Assembly (NCBI RefSeq): GCF_002742265.1
Contig: NZ_MDGL01000123.1
Location: 62,001 to 126,000, forward strand
Reading direction: 5' to 3'
DNA length: 64,000 nucleotides
Source: Maribacter sp. 4G9
GTDB taxonomy: Bacteria; Bacteroidota; Bacteroidia; Flavobacteriales; Flavobacteriaceae
Shown: positions 8,473 to 18,623 of the stretch, one piece after another
Layout: each line of letters opens with the position of its first letter
Position numbering within the stretch: position 1 is the stretch's first letter
Program-made: the position numbers and the translations under genes
Notes under the pieces: generated by a model
Told to the model about the DNA's origin: nothing
The model's input: the letters and a program-made list of their open reading frames with translations, nothing else
Databases searched by the model: none

Positions 8473-10332
8473 ATGAGGACGATTAGAAAAACAGTAGCAC
8501 AGGCTACAATTTCGTATTTGAAAAACCAATATGTGGAACGGGATGGGCTTGAGCAACGATTTTTTGCCGGTTGTTTTGGAATTTTGGGTCACGGTAACGT
8601 GGCTGGCATAGGTCAGGCGCTACATCAAAACCCAGATTTTCCTCTGTACGTAGCACGTAATGAACAGTCTATGGTACATTCAGCAACGGCATATGCCAAA
8701 GTGAAAAATAGGATGCAGGCTTTTGTCTGTACCACATCCATAGGGCCCGGGGCAACCAATATGGTAACCGGTGCCGCTGTTGCCACTATCAATAGGATAC
8801 CCGTATTGCTTATACCTGGGGATATTTTTGCTACAAGGCACGTTGCCCCAGTATTGCAGCAATTGGAGTCCAATGCAACACAGGATATATCGGTAAACGA
8901 TTGTTTCAAGCCGGTTTCAAAATATTGGGACCGTATCAACCGTCCTGAACAATTAATAACCGCTTTACCTGAAGTGATGCGTGTGCTCACCTCACAGGCC
9001 GAAACGGGAGCGGTTACTTTAAGTATTCCACAGGACGTACAATCCGAGGCCTTTGATTTCCCCGAACATTTGTTTCAGAAAAAAGTATGGCATGTAGGTA
9101 GGACCTTGCCAGATCAAACGTTATTAGAGAAGGCGATTGCGCTTATTCAAAATAGTAAAAAGCCTTTAATCGTAGCTGGTGGAGGCACAATTTATAGTGG
9201 CGCAAGCCAAGTACTTAAAAAGTTGGTCAACAGAACGGGTATCCCCGTTGCCGAAACTTTTGCAGGGAAAGGCTCCCTTAATTATGACGAACCCCAAAAT
9301 TTGGGGGCCATGGGTGTTACGGGAACACCGGGTGCCATCGAAATTGCACAGGAAGCTGATGTGGTCATTGGCCTGGGTACGAGATACAGTGATTTTACAA
9401 CCATTTCCAAATCGGCCTTTCAAAATCCAGAGGTAAGGTTCATCAACATAAACGTTACCGAATTTGATTCTTTTAAACACGGTGCATTGCCCCTTGTAGG
9501 GGATGCAAAGGCAATACTCGAGCAAATAGATGATAAACTAGGTGATTTTATGGTAGATGCCGAGTATCAAAAAAAGGTAGTAGAGTTGAACTCAAACTGG
9601 GATGGTTTTGTTTCAGAAATATATACAGAAAGAAATGAAGTACCCGCTTTCCAAGGGGAGGTTATAGGTGCGGTAAATTCCTTTTCAAATGCCGAGGATA
9701 TTATGGTATGTGCCGCAGGAAGCCTGCCTGGTGACTTGCATAAACTTTGGCGTACCAGAAATCCTAAAGGATTCCATTTAGAGTATGGCTATTCTACCAT
9801 GGGCTATGAAATTGCCGGCGGTTTGGGAGCAAAAATGGCCAGGCCGGATAGTGAAGTGTACGTATTGGTAGGTGATGGCAGTTATCTCATGATGTCCCAA
9901 GAAATCGTTACTTCCATTCAAGAAAGACAAAAATTGACCATTATTCTACTGAATAATGATGGGTATTCCAGTATAGGTGGACTTTCCGCCTCTTTGGGCA
10001 GTGAGGGCTTCGGAACCTACTACCGATATCGCAATGAGGAAACCAATCAACTGGATGGTAGTCTTTTACCCATTGATTATGCTGCCAATGCATCTAGCAT
10101 GGGCGCCTATGTCATAAAGGCCAAGAACGTGGAAGAGTTGAAAGCTGCTCTTGAAAAAGCCAAAACCATAGAGCATACTACACTAATATATATTGAAGTA
10201 GATCGAAAAAAAGGAGTGCCCGGATTTGCTTGGTGGGATGTAGCCGTAGCCGAAGTTTCTGAAAAGACGGCCGTACAGGAATCTTACAAGACCTATATGG
10301 CGAACAAGAAGTCACAAAAGTATTATCTCTAA
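8473..10332 (+). CDS. iolD: 3D-(3,5/4)-trihydroxycyclohexane-1,2-dione hydrolase (ThDP enzyme)
   Basis: 619 aa, typical for IolD. It has the three-domain thiamine diphosphate enzyme layout: an N-terminal PYR domain with the conserved Glu in VARNEQSM, a central domain (KPLIVAGGG, about 233) and a C-terminal PP domain with GDGS (about 468) and NNDGYSS about 27 residues later as the ThDP/Mg motif. It opens the cyclohexanedione ring made by IolE to give 5-deoxy-glucuronate. It lies inside the operon, 11 bp after iolC and 12 bp before the transporter. Confidence 0.94.
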   Translation: MRTIRKTVAQATISYLKNQYVERDGLEQRFFAGCFGILGHGNVAGIGQALHQNPDFPLYVARNEQSMVHSATAYAKVKNRMQAFVCTTSIGPGATNMVTGAAVATINRIPVLLIPGDIFATRHVAPVLQQLESNATQDISVNDCFKPVSKYWDRINRPEQLITALPEVMRVLTSQAETGAVTLSIPQDVQSEAFDFPEHLFQKKVWHVGRTLPDQTLLEKAIALIQNSKKPLIVAGGGTIYSGASQVLKKLVNRTGIPVAETFAGKGSLNYDEPQNLGAMGVTGTPGAIEIAQEADVVIGLGTRYSDFTTISKSAFQNPEVRFININVTEFDSFKHGALPLVGDAKAILEQIDDKLGDFMVDAEYQKKVVELNSNWDGFVSEIYTERNEVPAFQGEVIGAVNSFSNAEDIMVCAAGSLPGDLHKLWRTRNPKGFHLEYGYSTMGYEIAGGLGAKMARPDSEVYVLVGDGSYLMMSQEIVTSIQERQKLTIILLNNDGYSSIGGLSASLGSEGFGTYYRYRNEETNQLDGSLLPIDYAANASSMGAYVIKAKNVEELKAALEKAKTIEHTTLIYIEVDRKKGVPGFAWWDVAVAEVSEKTAVQESYKTYMANKKSQKYYL

Positions 10333-10344
10333 AAGGAACTTAAA

Positions 10345-11943
10345 ATGGATACCGATCTAATGATTATTCTTGCTTCGTTCATTCTCTTTACCGGAGGCGT
10401 TGCCGCATTTACTTGGTATAGCTTGCGCAAAACTAATTTGGGCTCCTCTGAAGGTTATTTTTTGGGTGGTAGAAGTCTTACCGGAGGTGTTATTGCGGGA
10501 TCCATGTTATTGACCAACATTTCCTCGGAACACCTTATCGGTATGAATGGTAACTCCTATGTAAACGGTTTTATCGTAATTGCTTGGGAGGTTACATCCT
10601 CCATTGCGTTGGTTATTGCCGCCATTTTTTTCGTTCCTAAATATCTAAAAATGGGACTGACCACGATTCCTCAATTTTTAGAAAATCGTTTTGATGCCCA
10701 AACAAGGACGTTGGTATCTGCAATATTGATTGTTTCTTTTGTGGTAACCCTTTTGCCCATTGTTCTGTATTCTGGGGCCATTGGACTCGAAAGTCTTTTT
10801 GGAATCTCTGAAGTATTAGGGATCAGCAAGACAGAGGGTCTTTGGGTAACGGTGGTGGTCATTGGTGCAATAGGTTCCATTTATGCCATTTTTGGGGGTT
10901 TAAAGGCAGTTGCCTTTTCAGATACCATTAATGGATTTGGCCTTTTGCTTGGAGGATTGTTAATTCCCATACTCGCCCTCATGGCCATTGGTGATAACAA
11001 TATTTTTGATGGAATGAGAAAGGTATACGAGTTTGCTCCAGAGAAATTTAATGTAGTAGGTGCACCAGATTCGGTGTTGCCCTTCGAAGTACTTTTTACG
11101 GGACTCATAATCAATCAGCTTTATTTCTGGGGCATGAACCAGACGATTATTCAAAGGGCACTTGGTGCTAGGAACTTAAAGGAGGCACAAAAAGGATTAC
11201 TTTTGACCGGGCTTTTTAAAATATTGATTCCCTTGATCATTGTACTGCCGGGGGTTATTTGTTATTTCTATTTCCAGGATACCTTTTATGACCAACAAGA
11301 TTCCGTATATCCACAATTGGTAAAAAAGGTACTTCCCGTTTGGTTGATTGGCTTCTTTGCAGCGGTAATTATGGGAGCGGTATTGAGTACCTTCAATTCG
11401 GTATTGAATTCTGTAGCTACCTTGTTCAGTGTGGATATCGTAAAAAAGCACTTCAATAAGAATATAGCGGACGCCAAATTGGTAAAGATAGGAAAGGCTA
11501 CCTCGGCTATTTTGGCTCTAGTAGCCATATTTACCGCGCCAATGGTGGCGAATGCTTCAGATGGGCTGTATCAATTACTCCAAGAGTTGAACGGTATCTT
11601 TTTTATACCCATTGCATCTATTCTACTCGCCGGATTTTTTATGAAAAAAGTATCGGCAATGGGCGCAAAGGTGGCCCTCATCTTTGGACTCTTTTTTTAT
11701 ATGTTCATGACTTGGGGATATACGGGTCACGGTATTCATTTTGTGCACCTTTGGGGTATTGAATTTGTGCTAAATGTGGCTATAATGTATAGTGTTTCCT
11801 ATTTTTTCCCTAAGAAAAATTTATACGAGGTTACGGATGTTGGCGCGGTGAATTTAACAACATGGAAATACACCAAACCCATGTCCATAGCCCTGTGCGT
11901 GGTAACGGTATTGATATATGTGTTGCTGGGAAATAGTGGATAA
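10345..11943 (+). CDS. Sodium/solute symporter (SSS/SLC5 family), probable inositol importer
   Basis: 532 aa, highly hydrophobic, with about 14 predicted membrane segments. It has the SSS features GYFLGGRSLTGG (about 37) and SMLLTNISSEHLIG near the sodium site, and FFAAVIMGAVLSTFNSVLNS (about 338). SLC5 members import sugars and inositols with Na+. Its place between iolD and iolA makes myo-inositol, or the released cyclitol, the most likely substrate (inference from context). It acts in the inner membrane, after the SusCD outer-membrane step. Confidence 0.9.
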   Translation: MDTDLMIILASFILFTGGVAAFTWYSLRKTNLGSSEGYFLGGRSLTGGVIAGSMLLTNISSEHLIGMNGNSYVNGFIVIAWEVTSSIALVIAAIFFVPKYLKMGLTTIPQFLENRFDAQTRTLVSAILIVSFVVTLLPIVLYSGAIGLESLFGISEVLGISKTEGLWVTVVVIGAIGSIYAIFGGLKAVAFSDTINGFGLLLGGLLIPILALMAIGDNNIFDGMRKVYEFAPEKFNVVGAPDSVLPFEVLFTGLIINQLYFWGMNQTIIQRALGARNLKEAQKGLLLTGLFKILIPLIIVLPGVICYFYFQDTFYDQQDSVYPQLVKKVLPVWLIGFFAAVIMGAVLSTFNSVLNSVATLFSVDIVKKHFNKNIADAKLVKIGKATSAILALVAIFTAPMVANASDGLYQLLQELNGIFFIPIASILLAGFFMKKVSAMGAKVALIFGLFFYMFMTWGYTGHGIHFVHLWGIEFVLNVAIMYSVSYFFPKKNLYEVTDVGAVNLTTWKYTKPMSIALCVVTVLIYVLLGNSG

Positions 11944-11973
11944 AAAAAAGTTAATCAAAAATCATGTAACGGA

Positions 11974-13449
11974 ATGAACGTTTTAAAAAATTATATCAAC
12001 GGAAGTTGGCAAGTTAGTGCATCAAAGGAAACAGTAGACGTGGTCAATCCTGCCAATCAAGAAGTCATGGCAAAAGTACCTTATGGTACCGATACTAAAA
12101 TTGATGTTTCCCAAGCTGTTAGTGCGGCACAAAGTGCCTATTCTGAGTGGCGTAATGTACCTGTGATGAAGCGTGTACAAGTGCTATATAAATTGAAATC
12201 GCTATTGGAAGACAATAAGGAAACTTTGGCGAAGATCATTACAGATGAGAGTGGCAAGACCAAAGGTGAATCTTTTGGTGAGATACAAAGGGCCATTGAA
12301 AATGTTGAGGTGGCCTGTGGTACACCCATGCTTATGGCAGGCGATGTGATTGAAGACATAGCTACGGGAATAGACGAAATGATGGTTCGGCAACCTTTGG
12401 GGGTCGTAGGCTGTATTACTCCTTTTAACTTTCCAAGTATGATCGTATTTTGGTTTTTGCCATATGCCATTGCAACGGGCAACGCCTTTATAGTTAAACC
12501 TTCGGAAAAGGTACCCATGACCATGATGAAAATCTTTGAATTTTTGGATCAATTGGATGTTCCCAAAGGATTGATAAGTTTAGTACATGGAGGAAAAGAT
12601 AGTGTAGATGCCCTTCTAGAACATCCTCAGATAAAAGCGATTAGTTTTGTAGGTAGCACGCCCGTTGCAAGATATATTTACTCCAAAGGGACCGCCAATG
12701 GTAAACGAGTGCAAGCGCAGGGTGGGGCTAAAAATCCTGTAATCGTTTTACCGGATGCTGATATTGAGATGTCAAGTACTATTATCGCAGATTCTGTCTA
12801 TGGATGTGCGGGCCAGCGTTGTTTGGCGGCCTCTACCATCATCACCGTCAATGATGAAAAAAGGGAGATCAAGGAAGCTCTTTTTGAAACCGTCAAATCA
12901 AGAACAACCGGTTATGGCTGGCAAGAGAATGTTAACATGGGACCTGTCATTACACCAGAAAGTAAAAGCAGAATTGAGGGTTTGATCCAGATGGGGATAA
13001 ATGAGGGGGCAAAGGTCTTGTTGGATGGTAGAAATACAAAAGTATCTGGCTTCGAAAAAGGAAATTTTATTGCGCCCACAATTTTAGAAAATGTGGCTTT
13101 GGACAAAGAACTGATCCGAACAGAGATATTTGGACCCGTAATGAGCTTAATTTCCATGAAGGATATTGATGAGGCCCTTGCCTTCGTAAATACTGGAAAT
13201 TATGGGAACATGGCCTGTTTGTTCACGAGCAGCGGGGCATCTGCAAGAAAGTTCAGAAACGAAGCAGATGCCGGAAATATAGGCATCAACATTGGTGTTG
13301 CGGCACCAATGGCACAATTTCCTTTTAGCGGATGGAAGGACAGTTTCTTTGGAGACCTACACGGGCAAGGTAAACATGCTATAGAATTTTTTACGCAGAC
13401 AAAAGTAATTATTGAAAGGTGGCCAAACATTTGGTCCAGGAAGTTTTAA
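11974..13449 (+). CDS. iolA: (Methyl)malonate-semialdehyde dehydrogenase, CoA-acylating
   Basis: 491 aa aldehyde dehydrogenase superfamily member of MmsA type. It has GCITPFNFPSM (about 147) in the NAD-binding domain, the FVGSTPVARYIY block (about 225), and the catalytic Cys in CAGQRCLAAS (about 282), the variant seen in CoA-acylating MmsA rather than hydrolytic dehydrogenases. In this pathway it converts malonic semialdehyde to acetyl-CoA and CO2. An open frame for the next gene runs back into this one, but the true start downstream is 13460. Confidence 0.93.
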   Translation: MNVLKNYINGSWQVSASKETVDVVNPANQEVMAKVPYGTDTKIDVSQAVSAAQSAYSEWRNVPVMKRVQVLYKLKSLLEDNKETLAKIITDESGKTKGESFGEIQRAIENVEVACGTPMLMAGDVIEDIATGIDEMMVRQPLGVVGCITPFNFPSMIVFWFLPYAIATGNAFIVKPSEKVPMTMMKIFEFLDQLDVPKGLISLVHGGKDSVDALLEHPQIKAISFVGSTPVARYIYSKGTANGKRVQAQGGAKNPVIVLPDADIEMSSTIIADSVYGCAGQRCLAASTIITVNDEKREIKEALFETVKSRTTGYGWQENVNMGPVITPESKSRIEGLIQMGINEGAKVLLDGRNTKVSGFEKGNFIAPTILENVALDKELIRTEIFGPVMSLISMKDIDEALAFVNTGNYGNMACLFTSSGASARKFRNEADAGNIGINIGVAAPMAQFPFSGWKDSFFGDLHGQGKHAIEFFTQTKVIIERWPNIWSRKF

Positions 13450-13459
13450 AAAAAGAAGT

Positions 13460-14365
13460 ATGATCAAAATAGCAAATGCGCCTTGTTCATGGGGTGCCCT
13501 GGAATTTGATTTGGAGAATAAATCTGAAGCCATCGGCTTTGCCCAGGTTCTGGATGAAATCAAGGAAACGGGGTATACGGGTACTGAACTTGGTGACTGG
13601 GGATTCATGCCTACAGACCCAAAAAAGCTCAGAGAAGAAATTCAAAAACGCAACTTGGAGTTGTTAGGGGCCTTTGTGCCTGTGGCTTTGGTCAATAGAG
13701 CTGCCCACGAAGAGGGTATAAGGGAAGCCTTAAGAGTCGCTGAACTCATGCACAGTGCTGGGTACGATACCGCTTTTATTGTTTTGGCAGATGATAATGC
13801 ATCCAATAGCCAGCGCACAAAAAACGCAGGTAGAATCACCCCTGAAATGGGATTAAATACAGCGCAATGGAAAGTTTTTGCCGAAGGTGCCGAAAAGTTG
13901 GCCAAAGCTGTAAAAGATACTTTCGGACTCAGAACCGTGTTCCATCATCATTGTGCTGGTTATGTGGAAACGCCAGAGGAAATAGACACCTTTCTTTCCT
14001 TAACCAATCCGGAACTAATAGGGCTTTGTTTGGATATGGGGCATTATGCATTTGGTGGGGGAGACCCTTTAAAGGCATTGGACAAGTATGCACAACGAAT
14101 ATGGCATGTGCATTTTAAAGATTTTGATTCCAATGCGGCAAAGCGTTCACAAGAAGTTGGTGGGGACTATTTTGACGCATTAAGTAAAGGCGTGTTCAGT
14201 GAGCTAGGCAAGGGCAATGTTAACTTTGAGGGCATTGTGGAGCGTCTTAAGGCCATTGGTTACGATGATTGGATCGTGGTGGAGCAAGATATTCTTCCGG
14301 GTATGGGGGCCCCTAAGAAAAGTGCCCAAGCAAACCGCACATATATAAATACGTTGGGATTGTAA
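13460..14365 (+). CDS. iolE: Inosose (2-keto-myo-inositol) dehydratase-like TIM-barrel protein
   Basis: 301 aa AP-endonuclease-2/xylose-isomerase-fold protein. Start chosen at MIKIANAPCSWG because a longer frame from 13412 would overlap iolA and adds no conserved residues. Metal ligands of the family are visible: FHHHCAGYVETPEE (about 156-169), CLDMGHYAFGGGDP (about 189), WHVHFKDFD (about 215) and a late VVEQD (about 274). It is the only IolE/IolI-type gene in a cluster that otherwise has every step, so it most likely dehydrates scyllo-inosose between IolG and IolD. An IolI isomerase or an IolH-like role cannot be excluded from sequence alone. Confidence 0.82.
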   Translation: MIKIANAPCSWGALEFDLENKSEAIGFAQVLDEIKETGYTGTELGDWGFMPTDPKKLREEIQKRNLELLGAFVPVALVNRAAHEEGIREALRVAELMHSAGYDTAFIVLADDNASNSQRTKNAGRITPEMGLNTAQWKVFAEGAEKLAKAVKDTFGLRTVFHHHCAGYVETPEEIDTFLSLTNPELIGLCLDMGHYAFGGGDPLKALDKYAQRIWHVHFKDFDSNAAKRSQEVGGDYFDALSKGVFSELGKGNVNFEGIVERLKAIGYDDWIVVEQDILPGMGAPKKSAQANRTYINTLGL

Positions 14366-14378
14366 AATTATAGCGAAA

Positions 14379-15401
14379 ATGACAAAAATTAGATTAGGTA
14401 TTGCCGGCTTAGGAAGAATTGGAAAAATCCATTTGGACAATCTCTTACAAATTCCAAATGTTGAGGTAGTGGGTGCTACCGACCCAGACAGTGCTAGCCT
14501 GCAATATGCCATTGATAAGGGAATAGCCTATACCAATACAGATTTTGAGGCCATGGTAAATATGGTTCCCTTAGACGCCGTGGTGATTTGTTCACCTACT
14601 GACACCCATGCTGATTTTGTTGCGTTTTCCGCCAAAGCGGGAAAGCACATCTTCTGTGAAAAACCCCTGGATCTTTCCCTGAACCGTATAAAGGACGTCC
14701 TGGATGTCGTTCAAAAACATAAAGTAAAGCTGATGTTGGGCTTTAATAGAAGGTTTGATAAAGAATTTAGAAAAGTACACGAGCTCGTAAAAAATGGAGC
14801 TGTTGGCAATCCGCATTTAGTAAAAATTACCAGTCGCGATCCAGGGGCTCCGCCTGTGAGCTATATAGAAAAGTCAGGTGGGCTGTTTTTGGATATGACC
14901 ATACATGATTTTGATATGGCACGGTACGTTGTGGAAAAGGAGGTTGCCGAGGTGTACGCCAAAGGGGCCGTTTTGGTAGATCCTGCCATTGGTGAAGTAG
15001 GTGATATTGATACGGCCGTGGTTACCCTAACCTATACTGATGGCACCATGGCCGTAATAGACAATAGTAGGGAAGCCTCTTATGGCTATGACCAACGGGT
15101 GGAAGTTTTTGGCTCTAAGGGTATGGTGCAATCCAACAATAATTTTCACGATTCGCACAAACTCTATAACAAAGAGGGCATACATGCTGCACTGCCCTTA
15201 CACTTTTTCCTAGAGCGATATCAAGAGGCCTACAAGACCGAGATGCAAGATTTTATAAAAGGCCTAGAAATTGGAACTCCAATGCCCGTAGACGGCAATG
15301 ATGGTCTCCAATCCTTAAAAATAGGTTTGGCCGCATTGCAATCTTTAAAGCAGAACCGACCTGTAAAAATTTCCGAGGTAGAACAATCCGCTACGGTCTA
15401 A
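14379..15401 (+). CDS. iolG: Inositol 2-dehydrogenase
   Basis: 340 aa Gfo/Idh/MocA oxidoreductase. N-terminal Rossmann motif GIAGLGRIGKIH (about 7-18), catalytic-lysine motif CEKPLDL (about 92-98), and a substrate-domain GGLFLDMTIHDFDMARY (about 165-181) typical of IolG. It oxidises myo-inositol to 2-keto-myo-inositol with NAD+, the first step of the pathway. It is the last recognisable iol gene of the operon; the secreted phosphatase-fold gene starts 32 bp later. Confidence 0.92.
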   Translation: MTKIRLGIAGLGRIGKIHLDNLLQIPNVEVVGATDPDSASLQYAIDKGIAYTNTDFEAMVNMVPLDAVVICSPTDTHADFVAFSAKAGKHIFCEKPLDLSLNRIKDVLDVVQKHKVKLMLGFNRRFDKEFRKVHELVKNGAVGNPHLVKITSRDPGAPPVSYIEKSGGLFLDMTIHDFDMARYVVEKEVAEVYAKGAVLVDPAIGEVGDIDTAVVTLTYTDGTMAVIDNSREASYGYDQRVEVFGSKGMVQSNNNFHDSHKLYNKEGIHAALPLHFFLERYQEAYKTEMQDFIKGLEIGTPMPVDGNDGLQSLKIGLAALQSLKQNRPVKISEVEQSATV

Positions 15402-15433
15402 AAACAAGAAAACCCTAATAAGAAAACCTTAGG

Positions 15434-16300
15434 ATGATGCCTAAAAACTTGGTTTGGACATGGTTGTCCGTGTTGATAACCTTTTCCATTAGTACGTCTT
15501 TTGCGCAAAAGAAAAAAGTAATCAATGCTATGTCATTTAATATACGATATGACAATCCGGAAGATGGTCCACAAAATTGGCACTACAGGAAAAACAATGT
15601 TGTACGGATGATCAATTTTTATGATTTGGACGTCATAGGCATGCAGGAAGTATTGGTTGGCCAACTGAATTTCCTAAAAGAAAACCTTTCACAATATGAA
15701 ACTATTGGCGTGGGTCGTGAAGACGGGGCCACAAAAGGCGAATACGCTCCCATCTTCTATAGAAAAAATAGGTTTAAGGTTATAAAAAGCGGAACCTTCT
15801 GGCTAAGTGAGACACCCAATGAAGTAAGTAAGGGATGGGATGCCGATTTGGAACGAATAGCCACTTGGGCCATTTTCACGGATAAAAAGACCCAGAGGAA
15901 ATTTATATTCATGAATACCCATTTTGACCATAGGGGTGATGTTGCTAGGATAGAGAGTGCCAAACTTTTGAAGCAAAAGGCAATAGAAATGGGAGGGGAC
16001 TTATCCCTAATCTTAACGGGCGATTTTAACCTAACCCCAGTATCCGAAGGTATACAGACCTTATTAGAACCGGTAGACAAAATCAATTTACAAAATACAA
16101 GTACTTTGGCGGACCTTAGCTATGGCCCAGAATGGACAACCTGTGGTTTTGATAATCGGCCTTTTGTAGAAAGGAAGGTAATAGACTATATTTTTGTTAG
16201 AAAGGTAGCCAAAGTGCACCGTTATGCGGTTTTTGCGGAAATGTTGAACAATTTATACTTGTCTGACCACTGCCCCGTTTTCGCACAAATAGAACTCTAG
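15434..16300 (+). CDS. Secreted endonuclease/exonuclease/phosphatase-fold hydrolase
   Basis: 288 aa with a cleavable signal peptide (to about SFAQ, residue 24). EEP-fold landmarks: SFNIRYDNP (about 33), DVIGMQEV (Glu metal ligand, about 72), NTHFDHRGD (about 159), LTGDFNLTP (about 194) and YLSDHCPVF (about 276). The superfamily includes DNases, sphingomyelinases and inositol-polyphosphate 5-phosphatases. Joined to the iol operon and exported, it more likely acts on a phosphoester of an inositol lipid or inositol phosphate than on DNA, but that is inference. ATGs at 15434 and 15437 are equally possible starts. Confidence 0.8.
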   Translation: MMPKNLVWTWLSVLITFSISTSFAQKKKVINAMSFNIRYDNPEDGPQNWHYRKNNVVRMINFYDLDVIGMQEVLVGQLNFLKENLSQYETIGVGREDGATKGEYAPIFYRKNRFKVIKSGTFWLSETPNEVSKGWDADLERIATWAIFTDKKTQRKFIFMNTHFDHRGDVARIESAKLLKQKAIEMGGDLSLILTGDFNLTPVSEGIQTLLEPVDKINLQNTSTLADLSYGPEWTTCGFDNRPFVERKVIDYIFVRKVAKVHRYAVFAEMLNNLYLSDHCPVFAQIEL

Positions 16301-16583
16301 TATATTCTTAAGCCTATTTAAAATTATTTGGGCATCTTCATAATAGGGCACTCAGCTGATCTTATTCCCCCTTGTTTGGGCCACGAAATTGGTCAAGGCA
16401 AGTGGTGTTCCAACACAGGGTATGGTGCAACCACCATTCTTCCCTTAGGCAAAGCCTTTTACCAAGGTTTCTATGAGGGGGTTTATGTAGTCTACGGCCT
16501 GTTTCTGTTGTGGATAAAACAGTTGTGCCGCTAAGAATAGGATAAGCCATAAATTGCACATGGATTTAGTGGAATGGAAGAAA
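16301..16583. other. Intergenic gap between convergent genes
   Basis: 283 bp between the EEP gene and the convergent metallophosphoesterase. Short open frames exist on both strands but show no recognisable family, and I see no clear terminator hairpin. It may hold gene remnants. Confidence 0.4.
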
Positions 16584-18545
16584 TTAATGAGATCGGTTTT
16601 CACAATCGTATAGCGATTTTATTTGGCCTGTTTCTAGATGGATCTCAAAATCTATGGACGGTTCTCCTGCCATAAATTTTTTTAGTATGTACATAAGTTC
16701 CACCATATTCCTTTTCATGGGGTCTGAGGTTTCCCCGGCGTCTTCTTTGTTTAAAAATGAATCACAAATGAGTTTATAGTGTTGCAACCGCTCTGGGCCA
16801 ATATCGTTAAAGGCCAGCTGATCGGCACTGCGAAGTTTATATAGGTCCACTACCAGATCCTCTCCGGACCAGGTTTCAAAAGATGTAAGCAATATAGGTT
16901 TGGGTTGTCCCTCTTTTTTTTCAGAGGAATTAAGGAATACCTGTGCTTGACCTGTTTCCCTGATGTTCTTTAATTGCTCCGTTAGGGAACCCGAATTATT
17001 TGATTGGGAAAGCAATACCAGTTCTTTGCCCGAGAGATTCTTGAGAAAATTGGCAAAGACTGGAGGCCATTCCGAAGGAAGAAAACGCAACCGCACCAAT
17101 TCCTTTAGGTGCCAGTTCATAAGGTCTTTGTAGCCTGTAGACTTCAAAACGTCCTTATTCCATAAGGTACTGTCCCCTATGGTCATCAATTGTTGGTATT
17201 CTTTTTTATAGAGGTCAAAAAATTCATTGTATCGGGGTACGGAATCAATCACCACTGTTTTTACCTGTATTTTATCCGGGTTAACCATTTTAAGTATTTT
17301 GTAAGCGGGCATATAGGCGGCCAAAGAAGGGGTTTGTATGTTAACGAGGGTATTGCCTTTTTTGGAGGTGCTAATACCAGTATCATTTAGGTGCATATGC
17401 CCTCCCAAGTGTAGTTGCAGCCCTGCATCCGCAAGAGTGGTGGCCAGTGTAGGGTTAGGAACTCTTTTTAATTGCATCTTACTGCCAACCAATAGGTTGT
17501 TAATATGTTGGGTAGCACCATTATTAAAGTCGGACATAGGGTAATGGCTAAAGGCAATTAAGGTTTTATGATGTTTTTTGGCTGAGATAGCTAGCTTTTC
17601 AATCCATTCCACAAGATATTTTTTGTGTGTAAGGAGATTGTCCAGACCTTGGCCATTGTTTTTATATTCAATTTGATCAACACTATCGGCATTAGGCATT
17701 TCTTTCTGGAGGTAGGTATTTGCATCCAGTGCAAGTAGCCAAATACCTTCTACGGGCTCCACTACATAACTAACATCAGGCAAGGCGGCGTTGTTGTGGG
17801 GGATTCTATAGCTTCTTTGTTCAAGTGTGGCCCCTGCTTTTGCGGCATTGAAGGTGTATTCTTCATAAGAATACTTAGAAAATGGGGTGGCCCAGTAGTG
17901 GTATTCCTTTTTTGGAAAAAAGCCATGAGCCTTTAAAAGACGAGTTATTTCCCCATAGCCCAAATTTTGGAGGTCTTTGGAGATTACTATGGGCAGTTCC
18001 CCAGGTTCACCGTTTTCCACAAAACTAGCGTTAGAGGCAATGGTTTGTGGTTTTCCACACTGACCCAGAAAGTCTCTTTTTCCGTCTTCATGGTCATACG
18101 GATAGACAACATCATGATTCCCTGTAATCAGTAAAAAGGTAAGGCCATATTCCTGGGTATATTTGTCCAAAATTTCTTTGAGTCCTCTTATATGCAGGGG
18201 CTGGCCATCATCGGAAAAATCACCAGGAAGTAAGACGTATTTAATGTTTCTAGCTACGATGTCTTCCAAGGCCGCCAGAAAAGCGAAATAATTCTCATTG
18301 AAAATCCTGGTAGATTGTAATTGAGACTGCATGGTCCTAATAAAGGCGTATTTACCATTTTTAGGATTTACCACCCCACTGTAAGCATTATCTTCCAGTT
18401 GGCCATAGACGTTTTGAAGATGGGCATCGGCAATGACGGCTATTTGCGTTTCATTTTTAATTAGTTCCCTGTTTATCGTGCAAGACGACCCTAGTGCACC
18501 TAGCACAAACAGCATGGAACAAATATTTTTCTTAAAAAAGTTCAC
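16584..18545 (-). CDS. Lipoprotein metallophosphoesterase
   Basis: 653 aa with a lipoprotein signal (ALGSSC, Cys about residue 22). All calcineurin-like metal motifs are present in order: IADAHL (D-x-H, about 38), PGDFSDDG (about 106), TGNHDVVYP (about 141), FSHYPMSD (about 337) and GGHMHLND (about 381). The C-terminal 230 residues are helical and unassigned. The protein probably sits in the outer membrane or periplasm and removes phosphate from, or cleaves, a phosphodiester substrate. A copy of the LacI-type palindrome lies 79 bp upstream, linking it to the inositol regulon. It converges on the EEP gene. Confidence 0.87.
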   Translation of the reverse strand: MNFFKKNICSMLFVLGALGSSCTINRELIKNETQIAVIADAHLQNVYGQLEDNAYSGVVNPKNGKYAFIRTMQSQLQSTRIFNENYFAFLAALEDIVARNIKYVLLPGDFSDDGQPLHIRGLKEILDKYTQEYGLTFLLITGNHDVVYPYDHEDGKRDFLGQCGKPQTIASNASFVENGEPGELPIVISKDLQNLGYGEITRLLKAHGFFPKKEYHYWATPFSKYSYEEYTFNAAKAGATLEQRSYRIPHNNAALPDVSYVVEPVEGIWLLALDANTYLQKEMPNADSVDQIEYKNNGQGLDNLLTHKKYLVEWIEKLAISAKKHHKTLIAFSHYPMSDFNNGATQHINNLLVGSKMQLKRVPNPTLATTLADAGLQLHLGGHMHLNDTGISTSKKGNTLVNIQTPSLAAYMPAYKILKMVNPDKIQVKTVVIDSVPRYNEFFDLYKKEYQQLMTIGDSTLWNKDVLKSTGYKDLMNWHLKELVRLRFLPSEWPPVFANFLKNLSGKELVLLSQSNNSGSLTEQLKNIRETGQAQVFLNSSEKKEGQPKPILLTSFETWSGEDLVVDLYKLRSADQLAFNDIGPERLQHYKLICDSFLNKEDAGETSDPMKRNMVELMYILKKFMAGEPSIDFEIHLETGQIKSLYDCENRSH

Positions 18546-18623
18546 CGTATATTCTAATGAGTTGATGTCCTCCTTCTATTTCATAAAAGTAGCATAAATG
18601 ATACCGCTGCGCTCTCAAAGTAT

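Noticed and set aside
13412-13459. A longer start for the iolE-like gene inside iolA.
   Set aside because: The extra 16 residues are the shifted reading of the iolA 3' end; conserved sequence begins at 13460.
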